A DNA stretch of 64,000 nt from Candidatus Dependentiae bacterium (GCA_020431705.1 JAGQHQ010000006.1:1-64000), one strand, 5' to 3'. Positions 8,278-18,779 are shown, counted from the stretch's first letter. A program made the numbers and translations. Notes: generated by a model not told the origin, from the sequence alone.

Positions 8278-11200
8278 TTAGTCAGTCATGATTACTGAAC
8301 CAACAACCTTCTGGCCAGGCTGAAGATTAATTACTGCTCGCTTACTCAACATTAGCCTGCCAGCACCTAAATTCAATGTTTTCTCTACATCTAACCTAGC
8401 CTCTGGATCAACAACAAATGAAGATACTGCATTGCCCATATTTAATGACCAACTATCAACGTTGTTGTAAATTAATGCTCCTTGTTTAACTCGTAATATT
8501 GATCCAATACCTATTTCAACATAAAGATCATCTTCAATATTTCCCGAACCAATAGTAACTCCCTCATCAATAGTAGTTTCAAAATCAACTACTTGAGTTT
8601 CAGAGCTTATACAACAATTGCCTTTAATATTTAACCTACCAGAATCTAACTGCATGCCTGTCGTAGTTATATGCAGTGACGCATCTCGCAATGCAAGAGT
8701 TGCTGTATCACTTTCAAATACCAACAAATTTTTAGATGCAACAACAACGGGATCGTAACTAAATGTTAAACCTGTATCTAACTTCAGAGTAGCGGCAGAC
8801 TTGATAGTACTTGTTCGCGAAGATTGATAAATAAACTTCGTACCATCGCCATGAAATACTACATTATTTATAAACGACATGCTTCCTATAGAAAAAGTAT
8901 AATCACCATCCTGCTGCCAATCAACATTATCAATTATAAGAGACCCATCATTATCTACACAACAAATATTATGCTCTGCTACCCCTTGAATAACCAGATC
9001 TTTCAATACCAAGGTTGAACCTTCAGATACAATTATTTGCCCATTCTGTGCGAGAGATAGAACACTCCTATTACCATTTATTTGGCACACACCATCAACA
9101 GTCCAACTACTTGAAAGATCGAGGCTACCACGCAAGTTAATACTTGCGCCACTGCCAGACAACATTAATGGTGTTGTCCAAGAATACTCACCAGCACCAA
9201 GAACAATTTGATTACTATTCATGGTAACTAATCCAGGCCCAATTAGACCAAAACCCTTGGTAAATTCAAGATCTCTTTCCAATGTGAGCGATCCACCTGT
9301 AAGCATAATATTATTTGAAACAACACCATTTAATCGATACAACATGTGTGCAGAGCTATCATTAAACATAATTCCACCAGTAATAATACCATTGCCATGC
9401 AGAATATTATTGATACCCGCAATAAGTACGTAAGTAGGTAAAATACCTTTATTAACAAAAATTGATTGGTTACCAGCAAGCATATTCATAAACCAGTTAA
9501 CTCGACTACCAATTACCTCAAATTCACCGTTGGTATCAAGAGCAACAATCGGGTTATAACTTAATACTTTTCCAGCAGCAACATTTAACGTTGCAGCAAG
9601 ACCTGCTTCCACTGTAATATTTGAAAGCTCAATATTCTGAGCTATGTATAAAATACTATTATCCGTTCTTACGATTTTCGCTGTTTTTGAACGAGATCTA
9701 ATACCATTCTGTAAAGTTACATCATACGTAAGTGCACCTTTTTCAACGCGCACAGTTGTGCCTGGATACAACTCAAAAACCATGTCATTATCAGAAGTTC
9801 CATCACCAAAAATAAGACCGTTTTGAGTAGTAGTCGAAACTATTTCTACAGCAACATCACGCTCAGCAGTAATAGTTCCTTTTGTACCTCGCATACCATA
9901 TTCACTCACATAAAATGTACAATTATTTAGACCAAGTACAGAGGTGGAATCAGTAAACGCCAACGGTTCATTTCCATCAGCTGCTAATTTACCAATCTCA
10001 AGCGTCATTCGATTTGTAATATTCCAAGATGATTTGACATCCACAGTACTTGTTTGTGAGCTTTGGTAAAAAAATGTATGCTCTCCTGCAAAATCAACAT
10101 CATCAACAAAATAAATAGAGCCCATTGTAAAACTAAAATCATTATCCTGAAGCCACACAACATCATCCAAAATGAGCCTTCCTGTATTGGTAAGACACCT
10201 GATATTATTATTCTTAAGCCCTTTAAGACGAACGTTCTTAAGAAGGAGTGTTGCATCACTGGCAATAACTAAATTACCCTCATCCCCAAAGTTAATTGTA
10301 TTACCATTTCCCTGAATAACACAACTTTCTTGCATAGTCCATGTTGCAGAAAGATTTAAAATTCCATTAATAGAAAGAACACCCCCATCACCAGACCAGC
10401 CGATTGATTGATCCCACGTAGTTTCCTTTTGAGAAAGTTCTAGTGTATAAACATCTAAATTAATGCTACCAGGACCTTTCAATATAACGCCTGAGTCAAA
10501 TTTAACATCTCGATTCAAAATAATTTTACCACCTGAAAGCTGAATCGATTGAAGTATATCCCCATTTAAGTCAATAGTAAGCGAAGAACTTTTATTTTGT
10601 AGCGATACTAACCCACTAACACGCCCAGTCCCACTCAATAAATTATTATCATCAATAACTTGGACATCAAACGGCATAACTCCTTGATTCAACGTTAAAT
10701 TATCAGCAGATCCATCCATCTTATATACACCAGCCTCCTGCTGAAGACTCTTAAGTGTATGAGAGCCTATAGGCATAACAATACGAGATCCATCAAATTC
10801 TAGTGAAACACCTGATGCTATTTCGATAGGAGCAAGATTCATCGACTCTGCTTCTAGCTTAAATGATGGAAATACAACATCTTTAGCTATATAGCTGCGA
10901 GAACCCTCAAGTCGCTTATAGACAGCACTATTTGAAGGTGCATAGATTCGATAAGGAGAACCATTATTATAAACAAAATAGCCACCTTTATGTACAACAG
11001 CAGAACCAGGATCAAATCTAACAACAACGTCATTCTCACTATTACCATCACCCCAAATAAGACCATGCTCTGTTGTCGTTGAAAGGACATCGAACAACAC
11101 ATCTCTGTCAAAGGTAACAGTCCCACGCGTCAACTGCATTCCTGAAGATGTTATGATAAGTGAACTTTGATCAAAATTTATTGATGAACTTGAGTCCACA

Positions 11201-14200
11201 AAATACAATGGTTCAATAGCATTAGCAGGATTGTGTCGCCCAATACGAAGATGCAAACCTTCTGTGATAAACAACCCAGAATCCGATTCAATAGTACTTG
11301 TTTGAGACGATTCATATGAAAATGTATGCGTTCCCATTATCGAAACATTATTCTCAAATGAAATACTACCGGTATCAAAAGTAAAATCGCCATTCTGAAC
11401 CAATTCAACATTATTCAGTTGAATAGATGAAGAGTCATCTAGACATCGAATATTACTACTACTTAAACCATTTAATGTTATATCTTTAAATTGTATAGTT
11501 GAACCGCCAGTAATCTCAATACTACCCCCGCCAGAAAGGTCTAACTCGTTACCCTTACCGTTAATAATACATGAGTTATTTAATGTCCACGTCCCACTCA
11601 AAGATAAATTAGCACCAAGCTCTAATTCCGCATTTTCACCCTGCCAATAAATGTCCGTTATCCAAGAAGTATTTTTTGATCCAATCGATAGCTTATACGC
11701 ACCAAGATTGACAACACCAGGCCCGTTAATTAAAACACCACTTCCTAAGTTCATGTTACCACTCAATAATAACATTCCACCAGAGAGTATAATATGGTTG
11801 TTGACAAAACCATTAACACTATAATCAAATGATGACGATGCATTTTGAAGAATAATCTGACCTGTCAAATTACCATTTCCCTGCAAAATATTATTCGCTC
11901 CTGAAATAGCAAGGTATGAAGCAATTAGCCCCTTATTTAAAAAGATAGAACTATTACCGGTAAGAGCATTCATAAACCAGCTTACTCTACTTCCAGTAAT
12001 TTCAAATTCACCATCATCTTGTAATGCAACAAACCGATCATAGCTGAGTGTTTTACCATCAGCAACATTCAACACTGCTAGCGGCCCAGCTTCAACGGTC
12101 AAATTCGAAAGAAATAAGTCTTGTTTTATATAAATGTTACTTGTGTTTGATCTATAAAATTTTACAGTCTGAGAGCTAGACTTAATACCATTTACATCTA
12201 CCACATCATAAACAAAGGAACCGTTTATAATACTAATAGTTGCACCAGCGTTTAACTCAAGAACAGCATTACCATCTATGGTTCCGTTACCAAGTATCAA
12301 ACCCTCAGGCGTAGTTGTTGCAAGAATATCTACAACTACATCGCGAGAACATGAGATTTTACCCTTTGTTATCGTCGTTCCAGAATTGGTTATACATAAC
12401 GTACAATTTTCTAATCCAAGAATCGATGAACTGCCCTCAAATACAATCGGCTCTACATCATCTACAGACAGCTTACCTACTTTTAGTGTCGCACCGTCAG
12501 AAAAATTCCATCTTGATTTAAGATCGATTGTTGATGTTTGCGCACTTTCATAAGAAAACGTATAAGAACCAGAAAAATCTACATCATCTAAAATTTTAAG
12601 ACTTCCTATTGAAAATGTTATATTGTCGCTCATTAAAAATGTAACATCGTCAAGAAGAATTTTACTTGTATCAGACAGACAACGAATCTTTGTGCCTTCA
12701 ACATATTTAATTGTCATATTTTTAAGAACAAGAATAGAATCAGGACTAACAATAATTTCAGCAAAGTCTCCCAGTGTTAATGTGTTACTCTGACCATCTA
12801 TTGAGCAATCTCCATTAAAGGTCCAAGCTGTATTCAAATTGATGTTTGATTGCAACCCAACAAAACCACCATTCCCTTCCCATGTTATAGCAGTTTCCCA
12901 ACTTGTGTCTTGTCTTCCTGTTAATAAACCACAGGTTGTTAAATCAACAGTTCCCGGCCCAGTAATAATAGTACTCGGACCAAGCTGCAAGTTTGATTCT
13001 AAACCAAAAAAACCACCGTTAAGAGTTGCATCTCCCTGCATTTCTCCATTAATAGAAATAGATAATTCTGCTGCTGGGGAAAGGAAAACAATTGGAGAAA
13101 CGATATCTCCATTGCCAGTAACACTGTTACCAGTTCCATTAACCACGATCCCTCTTGGAAAGCTTCCCGTGGAAATAGAAATAGTACCATCACCATTTAA
13201 CAATAATGCTGTATCACCATACCGTTGGGCAGTTATTTGAAATAAACCAATAGGTGACTCTGCACGAGAGTTTTTATTTAGAACAGTAACCCCTGGTGCA
13301 ACTTGCACTTGCTCAACGGCCATTGATGCAATCTCGATAGTAAACGAGGGCATTGTTACATCTTGAGCTATATAAAGATGAGAACCTAAATACCGGACCA
13401 GTCGAGACTCTATAGATGTCGATTCTATACCGTTTGATACGCCATTATTATAAACTAAATGACCAGAAATATGGTTTACTACAGCACCAGAATTAAAACG
13501 TATCTTTACATCGTTTTCCGCGGTACCATCACCCCAAATTAATCCCGTTTGAGTATTTGTCGATTGTATATCAAGATTAACGGCATTATAAAAATCAAGA
13601 ACACCACGAGTCAACACCATCCCATTTGAGGAAACTATCAATGAACCATTATCAATTCTTAGTATTGATGTTTGATCATCGAAGTGAAGTGGTTCAACAC
13701 CATTATCACTTTTACCAGCACAAAAAAGCATACCCTCGGTTATAAGTAAAGACGAATTTGATCGAATAGTACTTGTTCGAGAACTTTCATAGACAAAATG
13801 ATACTGGCCAATACAATCAACTTGATCAACAAAAGTAATGCTTCCCATGCTAAATGTATAATGAGAATCTTGTATCCATTTAACCCTATTAAAAACAAGA
13901 GAAGCGGTATCATCTGCACATCTCACTTTATATCCAGAAACATTTTTTAATTCTATATCTCTAAGTTCAAGCATCGCGCCTTGATCAATAATAAGAGCTG
14001 CATCATCACCCAACACAAGCGCATTCCCCTTACCGTTAATTATACAATTATTTTTAAAATGCACCGTAGTATTTAATGTCAGATCATGCTCAAAAGAAAA
14101 AACAAGATTATCAAAGCGCTCAGTATCATCTGGTAAATACGTAATAGTAGAACAAAAATCAATAAGCTGAGCACCATTATTAACAATAGATCCCAAACCT

Positions 14201-14502
14201 AAAAGAATTGTTTTATTATTAAAAAAAAGATCTTGACTTAAATAGAGGGTTCCACCATTACAATTTACTTCTCCTGAAATAGGAAAAACAGAATTAAAAT
14301 CACATTCTGTACTGGAATTTTCTAACGTAAACCCATTGCGAAACCAAGCAAATCCACGCATTTCATTGTTGTTATCTGAGCTAGGAAACGTTACTGTTGG
14401 TTGAACCGAAACAAGTATCTCCGATCCATAAATAATTGCCTCAATATGACGAGAGAACAACACTACGAAAGAAAAAAACAAAATCCTAATAGATTTATTC
14501 AT
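8278..14502 (-). CDS. Giant exported protein of five beta-helix-like modules
   Basis: About 2074 residues from ATG at 14502 (GTG at 14511 is also possible). Signal peptide about 1-23. Five copies of one module follow; the conserved R/C-C-x-D/N-x motif recurs near residues 197, 611, 1022, 1438 and 1850, a period of about 413. Modules 1 and 3 resemble each other (GLIWGDG..END, YNNG, SYIA.DV..PSF) and modules 2 and 4 resemble each other (NILxGNGxxTG, SRVxWFMN, LNVAxGKxLSY), while module 5 resembles the C termini of the shorter paralogs. This reads as duplication of a two-module block. No membrane anchor or known catalytic motif is seen. It lies 16 bp upstream of the next gene, so it is probably in the same operon. 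Likely a long surface or secreted fibre; this is inference. Confidence 0.85.
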   Translation of the reverse strand: MNKSIRILFFSFVVLFSRHIEAIIYGSEILVSVQPTVTFPSSDNNNEMRGFAWFRNGFTLENSSTECDFNSVFPISGEVNCNGGTLYLSQDLFFNNKTILLGLGSIVNNGAQLIDFCSTITYLPDDTERFDNLVFSFEHDLTLNTTVHFKNNCIINGKGNALVLGDDAALIIDQGAMLELRDIELKNVSGYKVRCADDTASLVFNRVKWIQDSHYTFSMGSITFVDQVDCIGQYHFVYESSRTSTIRSNSSLLITEGMLFCAGKSDNGVEPLHFDDQTSILRIDNGSLIVSSNGMVLTRGVLDFYNAVNLDIQSTNTQTGLIWGDGTAENDVKIRFNSGAVVNHISGHLVYNNGVSNGIESTSIESRLVRYLGSHLYIAQDVTMPSFTIEIASMAVEQVQVAPGVTVLNKNSRAESPIGLFQITAQRYGDTALLLNGDGTISISTGSFPRGIVVNGTGNSVTGNGDIVSPIVFLSPAAELSISINGEMQGDATLNGGFFGLESNLQLGPSTIITGPGTVDLTTCGLLTGRQDTSWETAITWEGNGGFVGLQSNINLNTAWTFNGDCSIDGQSNTLTLGDFAEIIVSPDSILVLKNMTIKYVEGTKIRCLSDTSKILLDDVTFLMSDNITFSIGSLKILDDVDFSGSYTFSYESAQTSTIDLKSRWNFSDGATLKVGKLSVDDVEPIVFEGSSSILGLENCTLCITNSGTTITKGKISCSRDVVVDILATTTPEGLILGNGTIDGNAVLELNAGATISIINGSFVYDVVDVNGIKSSSQTVKFYRSNTSNIYIKQDLFLSNLTVEAGPLAVLNVADGKTLSYDRFVALQDDGEFEITGSRVSWFMNALTGNSSIFLNKGLIASYLAISGANNILQGNGNLTGQIILQNASSSFDYSVNGFVNNHIILSGGMLLLSGNMNLGSGVLINGPGVVNLGAYKLSIGSKNTSWITDIYWQGENAELELGANLSLSGTWTLNNSCIINGKGNELDLSGGGSIEITGGSTIQFKDITLNGLSSSNIRCLDDSSSIQLNNVELVQNGDFTFDTGSISFENNVSIMGTHTFSYESSQTSTIESDSGLFITEGLHLRIGRHNPANAIEPLYFVDSSSSINFDQSSLIITSSGMQLTRGTVTFDRDVLFDVLSTTTEHGLIWGDGNSENDVVVRFDPGSAVVHKGGYFVYNNGSPYRIYAPSNSAVYKRLEGSRSYIAKDVVFPSFKLEAESMNLAPIEIASGVSLEFDGSRIVMPIGSHTLKSLQQEAGVYKMDGSADNLTLNQGVMPFDVQVIDDNNLLSGTGRVSGLVSLQNKSSSLTIDLNGDILQSIQLSGGKIILNRDVKFDSGVILKGPGSINLDVYTLELSQKETTWDQSIGWSGDGGVLSINGILNLSATWTMQESCVIQGNGNTINFGDEGNLVIASDATLLLKNVRLKGLKNNNIRCLTNTGRLILDDVVWLQDNDFSFTMGSIYFVDDVDFAGEHTFFYQSSQTSTVDVKSSWNITNRMTLEIGKLAADGNEPLAFTDSTSVLGLNNCTFYVSEYGMRGTKGTITAERDVAVEIVSTTTQNGLIFGDGTSDNDMVFELYPGTTVRVEKGALTYDVTLQNGIRSRSKTAKIVRTDNSILYIAQNIELSNITVEAGLAATLNVAAGKVLSYNPIVALDTNGEFEVIGSRVNWFMNMLAGNQSIFVNKGILPTYVLIAGINNILHGNGIITGGIMFNDSSAHMLYRLNGVVSNNIMLTGGSLTLERDLEFTKGFGLIGPGLVTMNSNQIVLGAGEYSWTTPLMLSGSGASINLRGSLDLSSSWTVDGVCQINGNRSVLSLAQNGQIIVSEGSTLVLKDLVIQGVAEHNICCVDNDGSLIIDNVDWQQDGDYTFSIGSMSFINNVVFHGDGTKFIYQSSRTSTIKSAATLKLDTGLTFSYDPVVVASKNLLVFESDTATLALRDASLHITTTGMQLDSGRLNIKGNCCISSETQVVDFETTIDEGVTIGSGNIEDDLYVEIGIGSILRVKQGALIYNNVDSWSLNMGNAVSSFVVDPEARLDVEKTLNLGAGRLMLSKRAVINLQPGQKVVGSVIMTD

Positions 14503-14617
14503 TACTACCACATTACCACTTTTTTTGAGCTCTACTTCCTAGTAAGAAAAACTAACAACAAACCTCATTTAGTCAAGGACACAAATATAATTTTAATACA
14601 TGATAATATACACACGC

Positions 14618-16897
14618 TCAATCAAACATAACAGTACCCAAAGCGTGTACTCCACCCAAAAGCTCTCTCCCTGCCATTCGACGTAATATTGCATTCTTAG
14701 AAAGTATTGCCATACCTAAGCCAAGATCAAGAGACTGTAGTAAACAAAGCTCTGCAGCAGAACCTAATTTTAATACTGACCCACTACTTACCATACGCCA
14801 TGAATCAGCAGAAATATTGTTGTAATTCAATATTCCCTTTTTCAACAATAATAATGCCCCGCTTGCAATAGTACATGTACAATCTTCACCTTGTACACCA
14901 GTACCAATAACTATACCATCTTCAATGCCACTATTATTTGATGAAAAAGTTGAATCTGTCTTTACTTTTAAACTTCCATTTTTTAGTAATAATTTTTGAG
15001 CAGATGAATGGAGAGTTGCTCCATGCAAAATTAACTGCGAAGAGCTATCTGCCATCCCTAATAAATCACAACGAGAAAGACAAGTCGGATCATAGCTAAA
15101 AGTGATCCCCCCATCAAGTATTAAACTTGATCTTGGCAAAATAAGACTCCTTTGATTTGAACAATAAGCAAAAATACTATTGCCCTCCATAGTAACTCTG
15201 TTTTTAATACACAATTTCCCCGTAGAGAATGTAAAATCATTATCTTGCAACCACATCAAATCACGTAAAACTAAAACACCAGTATCACTCAGACATTTTA
15301 TATTTGTTTGAGCAACACCTGTAAGAATTGCATTTTCTAAAACTAATTTGCTATTTTCTCCAACTTGAATAGCACCTTTACAGCCCAAGTCAAAAATGTT
15401 ACCACCACCATTTAAAATACAATGCCCATAAAAAATAATAGGAACTTCAAGAAAAACATCTGTCCTAAAAAATAATTTTGCATCTTCAACAACAAACCTT
15501 GCTGGAGCAATTTCAAAAACATATAGTTTTCCATTTTTATCTAACACAGAAAAACGGTCCTGTGCTTTAACACTGGTAAGCGTTTTTATTTCTTGCATAA
15601 AATGATTTTTTGCAATAATTGTAATCTCATTTCTTGACTGCGATATTGCAAATACATATGGCCCATGTAAGTTTTTTTTGCTACTCACTAAACTTACAAA
15701 AAATGAACCGTCTTTCGACCAGATAGCATTATAAAGTCCATCTATTTTCAGTGAGGTAAATGGAAGTTCTTCTATCAACCGACTACTTTCAGCATCGAAA
15801 TAATATAAGATTCCTTTTGTTTTAATATCAGAAAAACCAACAACAAGTAATGGGCGCTCAGTATGCCACGCAAGGGCAGTTATCTGCCGTTTTGCTTCAA
15901 GAAGCAAATCTGAGGTAATACCATCTTTACCAATGTTTAAAATTGATACAATACACTGATTTTTTTTATCATATCCAGCAACAACAACATAAGTATTTGT
16001 GTGATCCCAAGAAATCATGTTTTTTAATGGAAAAAATCCTTTTTTCATCAAGGCATATCCGATCGAAACAAGACGAGAATTTTCCCATTTATATATCCTA
16101 ACACCACATTTATTTTTGTTTTCAGCAATAACTGAACTACTTGCTGCTAAATACTTGCCATCAGAAGACCAAGAAAGCCCACTCGTTACATCACTATCTA
16201 TACGCACGTACTCATTCAAGCATTTTTTAATAGAATCAAATGAAATGACTCTTAGTATTGAACATTCATGCTCTGACAAGACAAAAATATATTCAGATGG
16301 ATGCCAACAAAGAACTTGTATACCATTTGGACAATCAATTTTTTTAGAGACAACCAAAGAAAGTTTGTTATCTTCCACAGAAAAAATCTTAAGGGTAACT
16401 CCTTCATTGACGACATTCTCTGAAATTGCAAGATATGAACCATCATAAGACCAATCCATTACAATGTTTGATCCAGTAAAAGTAGCTGTTGCAACTAAAT
16501 TTAATTGCTTTGAATATTCACTAGCCGGAAATTCAAACACAGAAGCATTTGTTGGAAATTCAATAGCAAAGTTATTACCATTGATATAGCCTGCCCCAAA
16601 TCTAACTGGACCGCGCAGAAGCAAATCTTGAGTCAAATACAAACTGCCACCATTTAAAGCAATTGTTCCAGATACCGGAAAATAAAGCCCCAGACTACAG
16701 GTTGTATTCATATCCTCAAGTGTAAAACCATTTTGAAGAACCCCAAAACCAGAAAGGATATTATTAGTATCTTTTGATGGGAAATATACTGCTTTTTCTA
16801 CCGTAATACTGTTCATGTCCCCAATTACTACAGCAAAGGTAGAGGTAATATACAGATATACAAAAAGAAAAAAGAAAAGATAGCGATAGTGCCTCAT
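14618..16897 (-). CDS. Exported beta-helix-like protein with inserted WD-like propeller, first gene of the array
   Basis: 759 residues, ATG at 16897 with a GAGG Shine-Dalgarno. Signal peptide about 1-22. N-terminal module: SKDTNNILSGFGVLQNGFTLED and LNGGSLYLTQDLLL. The propeller covers about 135-455 with blades such as MDWSYDGSYLAIS, LCWHPSEYIFVLS, LSWSSDGKYLAAS and LAWHTERPLLVVG. The helix returns with VEDAKLFFRTDVFL, CILNGGGNIFDLG, KCLSDTGVLVLRDLMWLQDN, FSTGKL and a full C-terminal module ending GGVHALGTVMFD. This is the most diverged of the three propeller-bearing paralogs. It is first in the transcription order of the array; 106 bp separate it from the giant gene, enough for an additional promoter. 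Confidence 0.82.
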   Translation of the reverse strand: MRHYRYLFFFLFVYLYITSTFAVVIGDMNSITVEKAVYFPSKDTNNILSGFGVLQNGFTLEDMNTTCSLGLYFPVSGTIALNGGSLYLTQDLLLRGPVRFGAGYINGNNFAIEFPTNASVFEFPASEYSKQLNLVATATFTGSNIVMDWSYDGSYLAISENVVNEGVTLKIFSVEDNKLSLVVSKKIDCPNGIQVLCWHPSEYIFVLSEHECSILRVISFDSIKKCLNEYVRIDSDVTSGLSWSSDGKYLAASSSVIAENKNKCGVRIYKWENSRLVSIGYALMKKGFFPLKNMISWDHTNTYVVVAGYDKKNQCIVSILNIGKDGITSDLLLEAKRQITALAWHTERPLLVVGFSDIKTKGILYYFDAESSRLIEELPFTSLKIDGLYNAIWSKDGSFFVSLVSSKKNLHGPYVFAISQSRNEITIIAKNHFMQEIKTLTSVKAQDRFSVLDKNGKLYVFEIAPARFVVEDAKLFFRTDVFLEVPIIFYGHCILNGGGNIFDLGCKGAIQVGENSKLVLENAILTGVAQTNIKCLSDTGVLVLRDLMWLQDNDFTFSTGKLCIKNRVTMEGNSIFAYCSNQRSLILPRSSLILDGGITFSYDPTCLSRCDLLGMADSSSQLILHGATLHSSAQKLLLKNGSLKVKTDSTFSSNNSGIEDGIVIGTGVQGEDCTCTIASGALLLLKKGILNYNNISADSWRMVSSGSVLKLGSAAELCLLQSLDLGLGMAILSKNAILRRMAGRELLGGVHALGTVMFD

Positions 16898-16945
16898 GTA
16901 CTACCTCAAATAAAAACAAATCAGTTATATATTTGGCCAAAAAAG

Positions 16946-16967
16946 ACAAATACTCCTCTTTGAGGAG
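16946..16967 (-). terminator. Possible weak terminator after the OPT transporter gene
   Basis: CTCCTC (16953-16958), a three-base loop and GAGGAG form a six-pair hairpin between the OPT gene stop (17038) and the first array gene. Read on the minus strand it is followed by TATTTGTCTTTTTT, a broken T tract. Stem is short, so this could equally be a leader element of the array. Confidence 0.35.
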
Positions 16968-17037
16968 AGGTTACAATAGAAAATTTTTTAGTCAAAAAAA
17001 CGAAGTTAAAACAAAAAGAATACTGTCATTGAAATTT

Positions 17038-18678
17038 TTAACCCATAAATGCTTTAATCAACATCCAGACAGAATTTCCTGCAAATACACCAGACCAAAA
17101 CGGAACTACCTCTTCTTTTTCTTTATAAAAAAGCGTAAGAACACCACCAAGCACAAGACCAAGAGAAATTGCTGTTGGCATTAACAAACCACCAAGAACC
17201 AACATTGGATGAATTCTAATAAACTTTAATAACCACCCAAACATAAAACCAAGCAGTAAAACATACACATTAAAACTCTTAACATCGATCAAAAGTCGCC
17301 GTGCGAATGCTTTTTGCGCAAATAGCTCTGCAGAACCTAAACCAAAATGTTTAATTAAAACACAAAAAACAATACCTATAGCCAGTACACTCACAAGCAA
17401 CCCTAGATACTGATAACACTGTAATTTCCTATGATTAAGATTAGCAAGAACACCCAACTTTCTGCTAAATAAAACATCAGCACACACACCGCCAGCAATC
17501 TGCACAAATGTTGAAATAAAAACAATCTGTACAAAATCAAGATTAAACAAAAACATTGCTGGCACCATTACAAACGTTGCAAATCGTCCAAGTTGAGCCA
17601 GCCCTATTTTACCCGCAATAACCGCAACTTGATACGTGCACATAAACGTAAAAAACAATAAATACAATTGCGTAAGCAATGAAAAATCAAAATAGGTTAA
17701 AAATACAACACATACCGCAAGTAATAAAATTAGTTCTAGAGCACATTCCTTAGTTAGTCCAGAAAATAACATTGAACTACACATACCCACATCATTGCAC
17801 ACATTTATGTCATTTTGATTATTTTTCTTATCAAGAAATTTTTTCACTTTTTTTAAAAACATCTTTGGTGTTTTAATAAAACCAACAACTGCCCCAGCGA
17901 TCACCATACCACTACAAAATGCTAACAAAAATTCCACAGAGCTTATCCATGAAAAAAACCATATATTTAGTGGGCCTGTTACAAATATTTTTGCAAACGC
18001 ACCAACAAAAAGCGGCACAGTAATTAAATGTCCTGCAATAAACCCTATAGCCAAAAGCATCGGGAAAATCGCAAAATCAACTTGAGTCAATGGAATATGC
18101 AAGACGCCAAATCGCATACGCGGCACTAAAACTAAAAAACGTGGAATATGGCACGTATACTTTAAATACGCAAGGCCACTTTGAAAAAAAGAAAACAACA
18201 TGGCACCAACAAAACCTATTGCAAGCTCTAATGATTTGCGAGCTTGCTGTTGCGCTTCAATCATTTTATAAATCACCTGCCCAATAGGAAATTCATAATT
18301 TTCTTGCACAATTAAACGCTCTTCAATAACGTTTGCTACCCATACCCCAAACCAACCTGCAGTAAACGCAAGACCTGCCATCACAGTTACAAAATAAACT
18401 GGCTGTACTAACCACGAATTAAATAATTCTGGATCTAAAAAGAACAGTGTAGGAAAAGAAAAACCACACGCGGTCGCCAAAATACCACCAATTGAAGCTG
18501 AGGACACAACAAGTGCTATTTTTTTGTTAGTATCATTTTTTATCGTCAAAAGTCTAAAAAAAAGTGATGCTATTAGTACAAGCATCGGCGCGATCCAAGG
18601 TCCAATTGGTACGGCCATCGAGATATAGCCCATAACCGCTGTAGAAAAAACTGAAAGTATAATACTGAGTAACAACAT
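17038..18678 (-). CDS. OPT-family oligopeptide/metal-chelate transporter
   Basis: About 546 residues, nearly all membrane: at least twelve hydrophobic segments. The run FSFPTLFFLDPELF near 75 and EFPIGQVIYKMIEAQ near 135 match what I know of bacterial OPT-superfamily permeases (the OPT_2 branch), which import small peptides or siderophore-metal complexes by proton coupling. It is a little shorter than most family members (600-700 residues). A soluble loop near 285-300 is Lys/Asn-rich. ATG at 18678 (or TTG at 18681) lies after AAGGAG. It is divergent from the hydrolase gene at 18780 and not obviously part of the array downstream. The substrate cannot be read from sequence. Confidence 0.72.
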   Translation of the reverse strand: MLLLSIILSVFSTAVMGYISMAVPIGPWIAPMLVLIASLFFRLLTIKNDTNKKIALVVSSASIGGILATACGFSFPTLFFLDPELFNSWLVQPVYFVTVMAGLAFTAGWFGVWVANVIEERLIVQENYEFPIGQVIYKMIEAQQQARKSLELAIGFVGAMLFSFFQSGLAYLKYTCHIPRFLVLVPRMRFGVLHIPLTQVDFAIFPMLLAIGFIAGHLITVPLFVGAFAKIFVTGPLNIWFFSWISSVEFLLAFCSGMVIAGAVVGFIKTPKMFLKKVKKFLDKKNNQNDINVCNDVGMCSSMLFSGLTKECALELILLLAVCVVFLTYFDFSLLTQLYLLFFTFMCTYQVAVIAGKIGLAQLGRFATFVMVPAMFLFNLDFVQIVFISTFVQIAGGVCADVLFSRKLGVLANLNHRKLQCYQYLGLLVSVLAIGIVFCVLIKHFGLGSAELFAQKAFARRLLIDVKSFNVYVLLLGFMFGWLLKFIRIHPMLVLGGLLMPTAISLGLVLGGVLTLFYKEKEEVVPFWSGVFAGNSVWMLIKAFMG

Positions 18679-18739
18679 CAAAGCAACATCTCCTTGTAGT
18701 AGAGGCTTTTTTGCGACATGCGTTTAAAACTGTAGCAGA

Positions 18740-18768
18740 TTGCTAAAGTTGCGCAAGAAAAGTATTAT
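18740..18768 (+). promoter_or_regulatory. Predicted sigma70-type promoter for the 18780 hydrolase
   Basis: TTGCTA (18740-18745), 17-base spacer, TATTAT (18763-18768). The start codon is only 11 bases after the -10 box, so the transcript leader would be about five bases, with no Shine-Dalgarno. Confidence 0.5.
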
Positions 18769-18779
18769 ACTCTACTAAC

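Noticed and set aside
8824-13240. Many plus-strand open frames opposite the surface-protein array
   Set aside because: They lie antisense to clear coding sequence, lack Shine-Dalgarno sites and show no known motifs. They follow from the codon use of the minus-strand genes.
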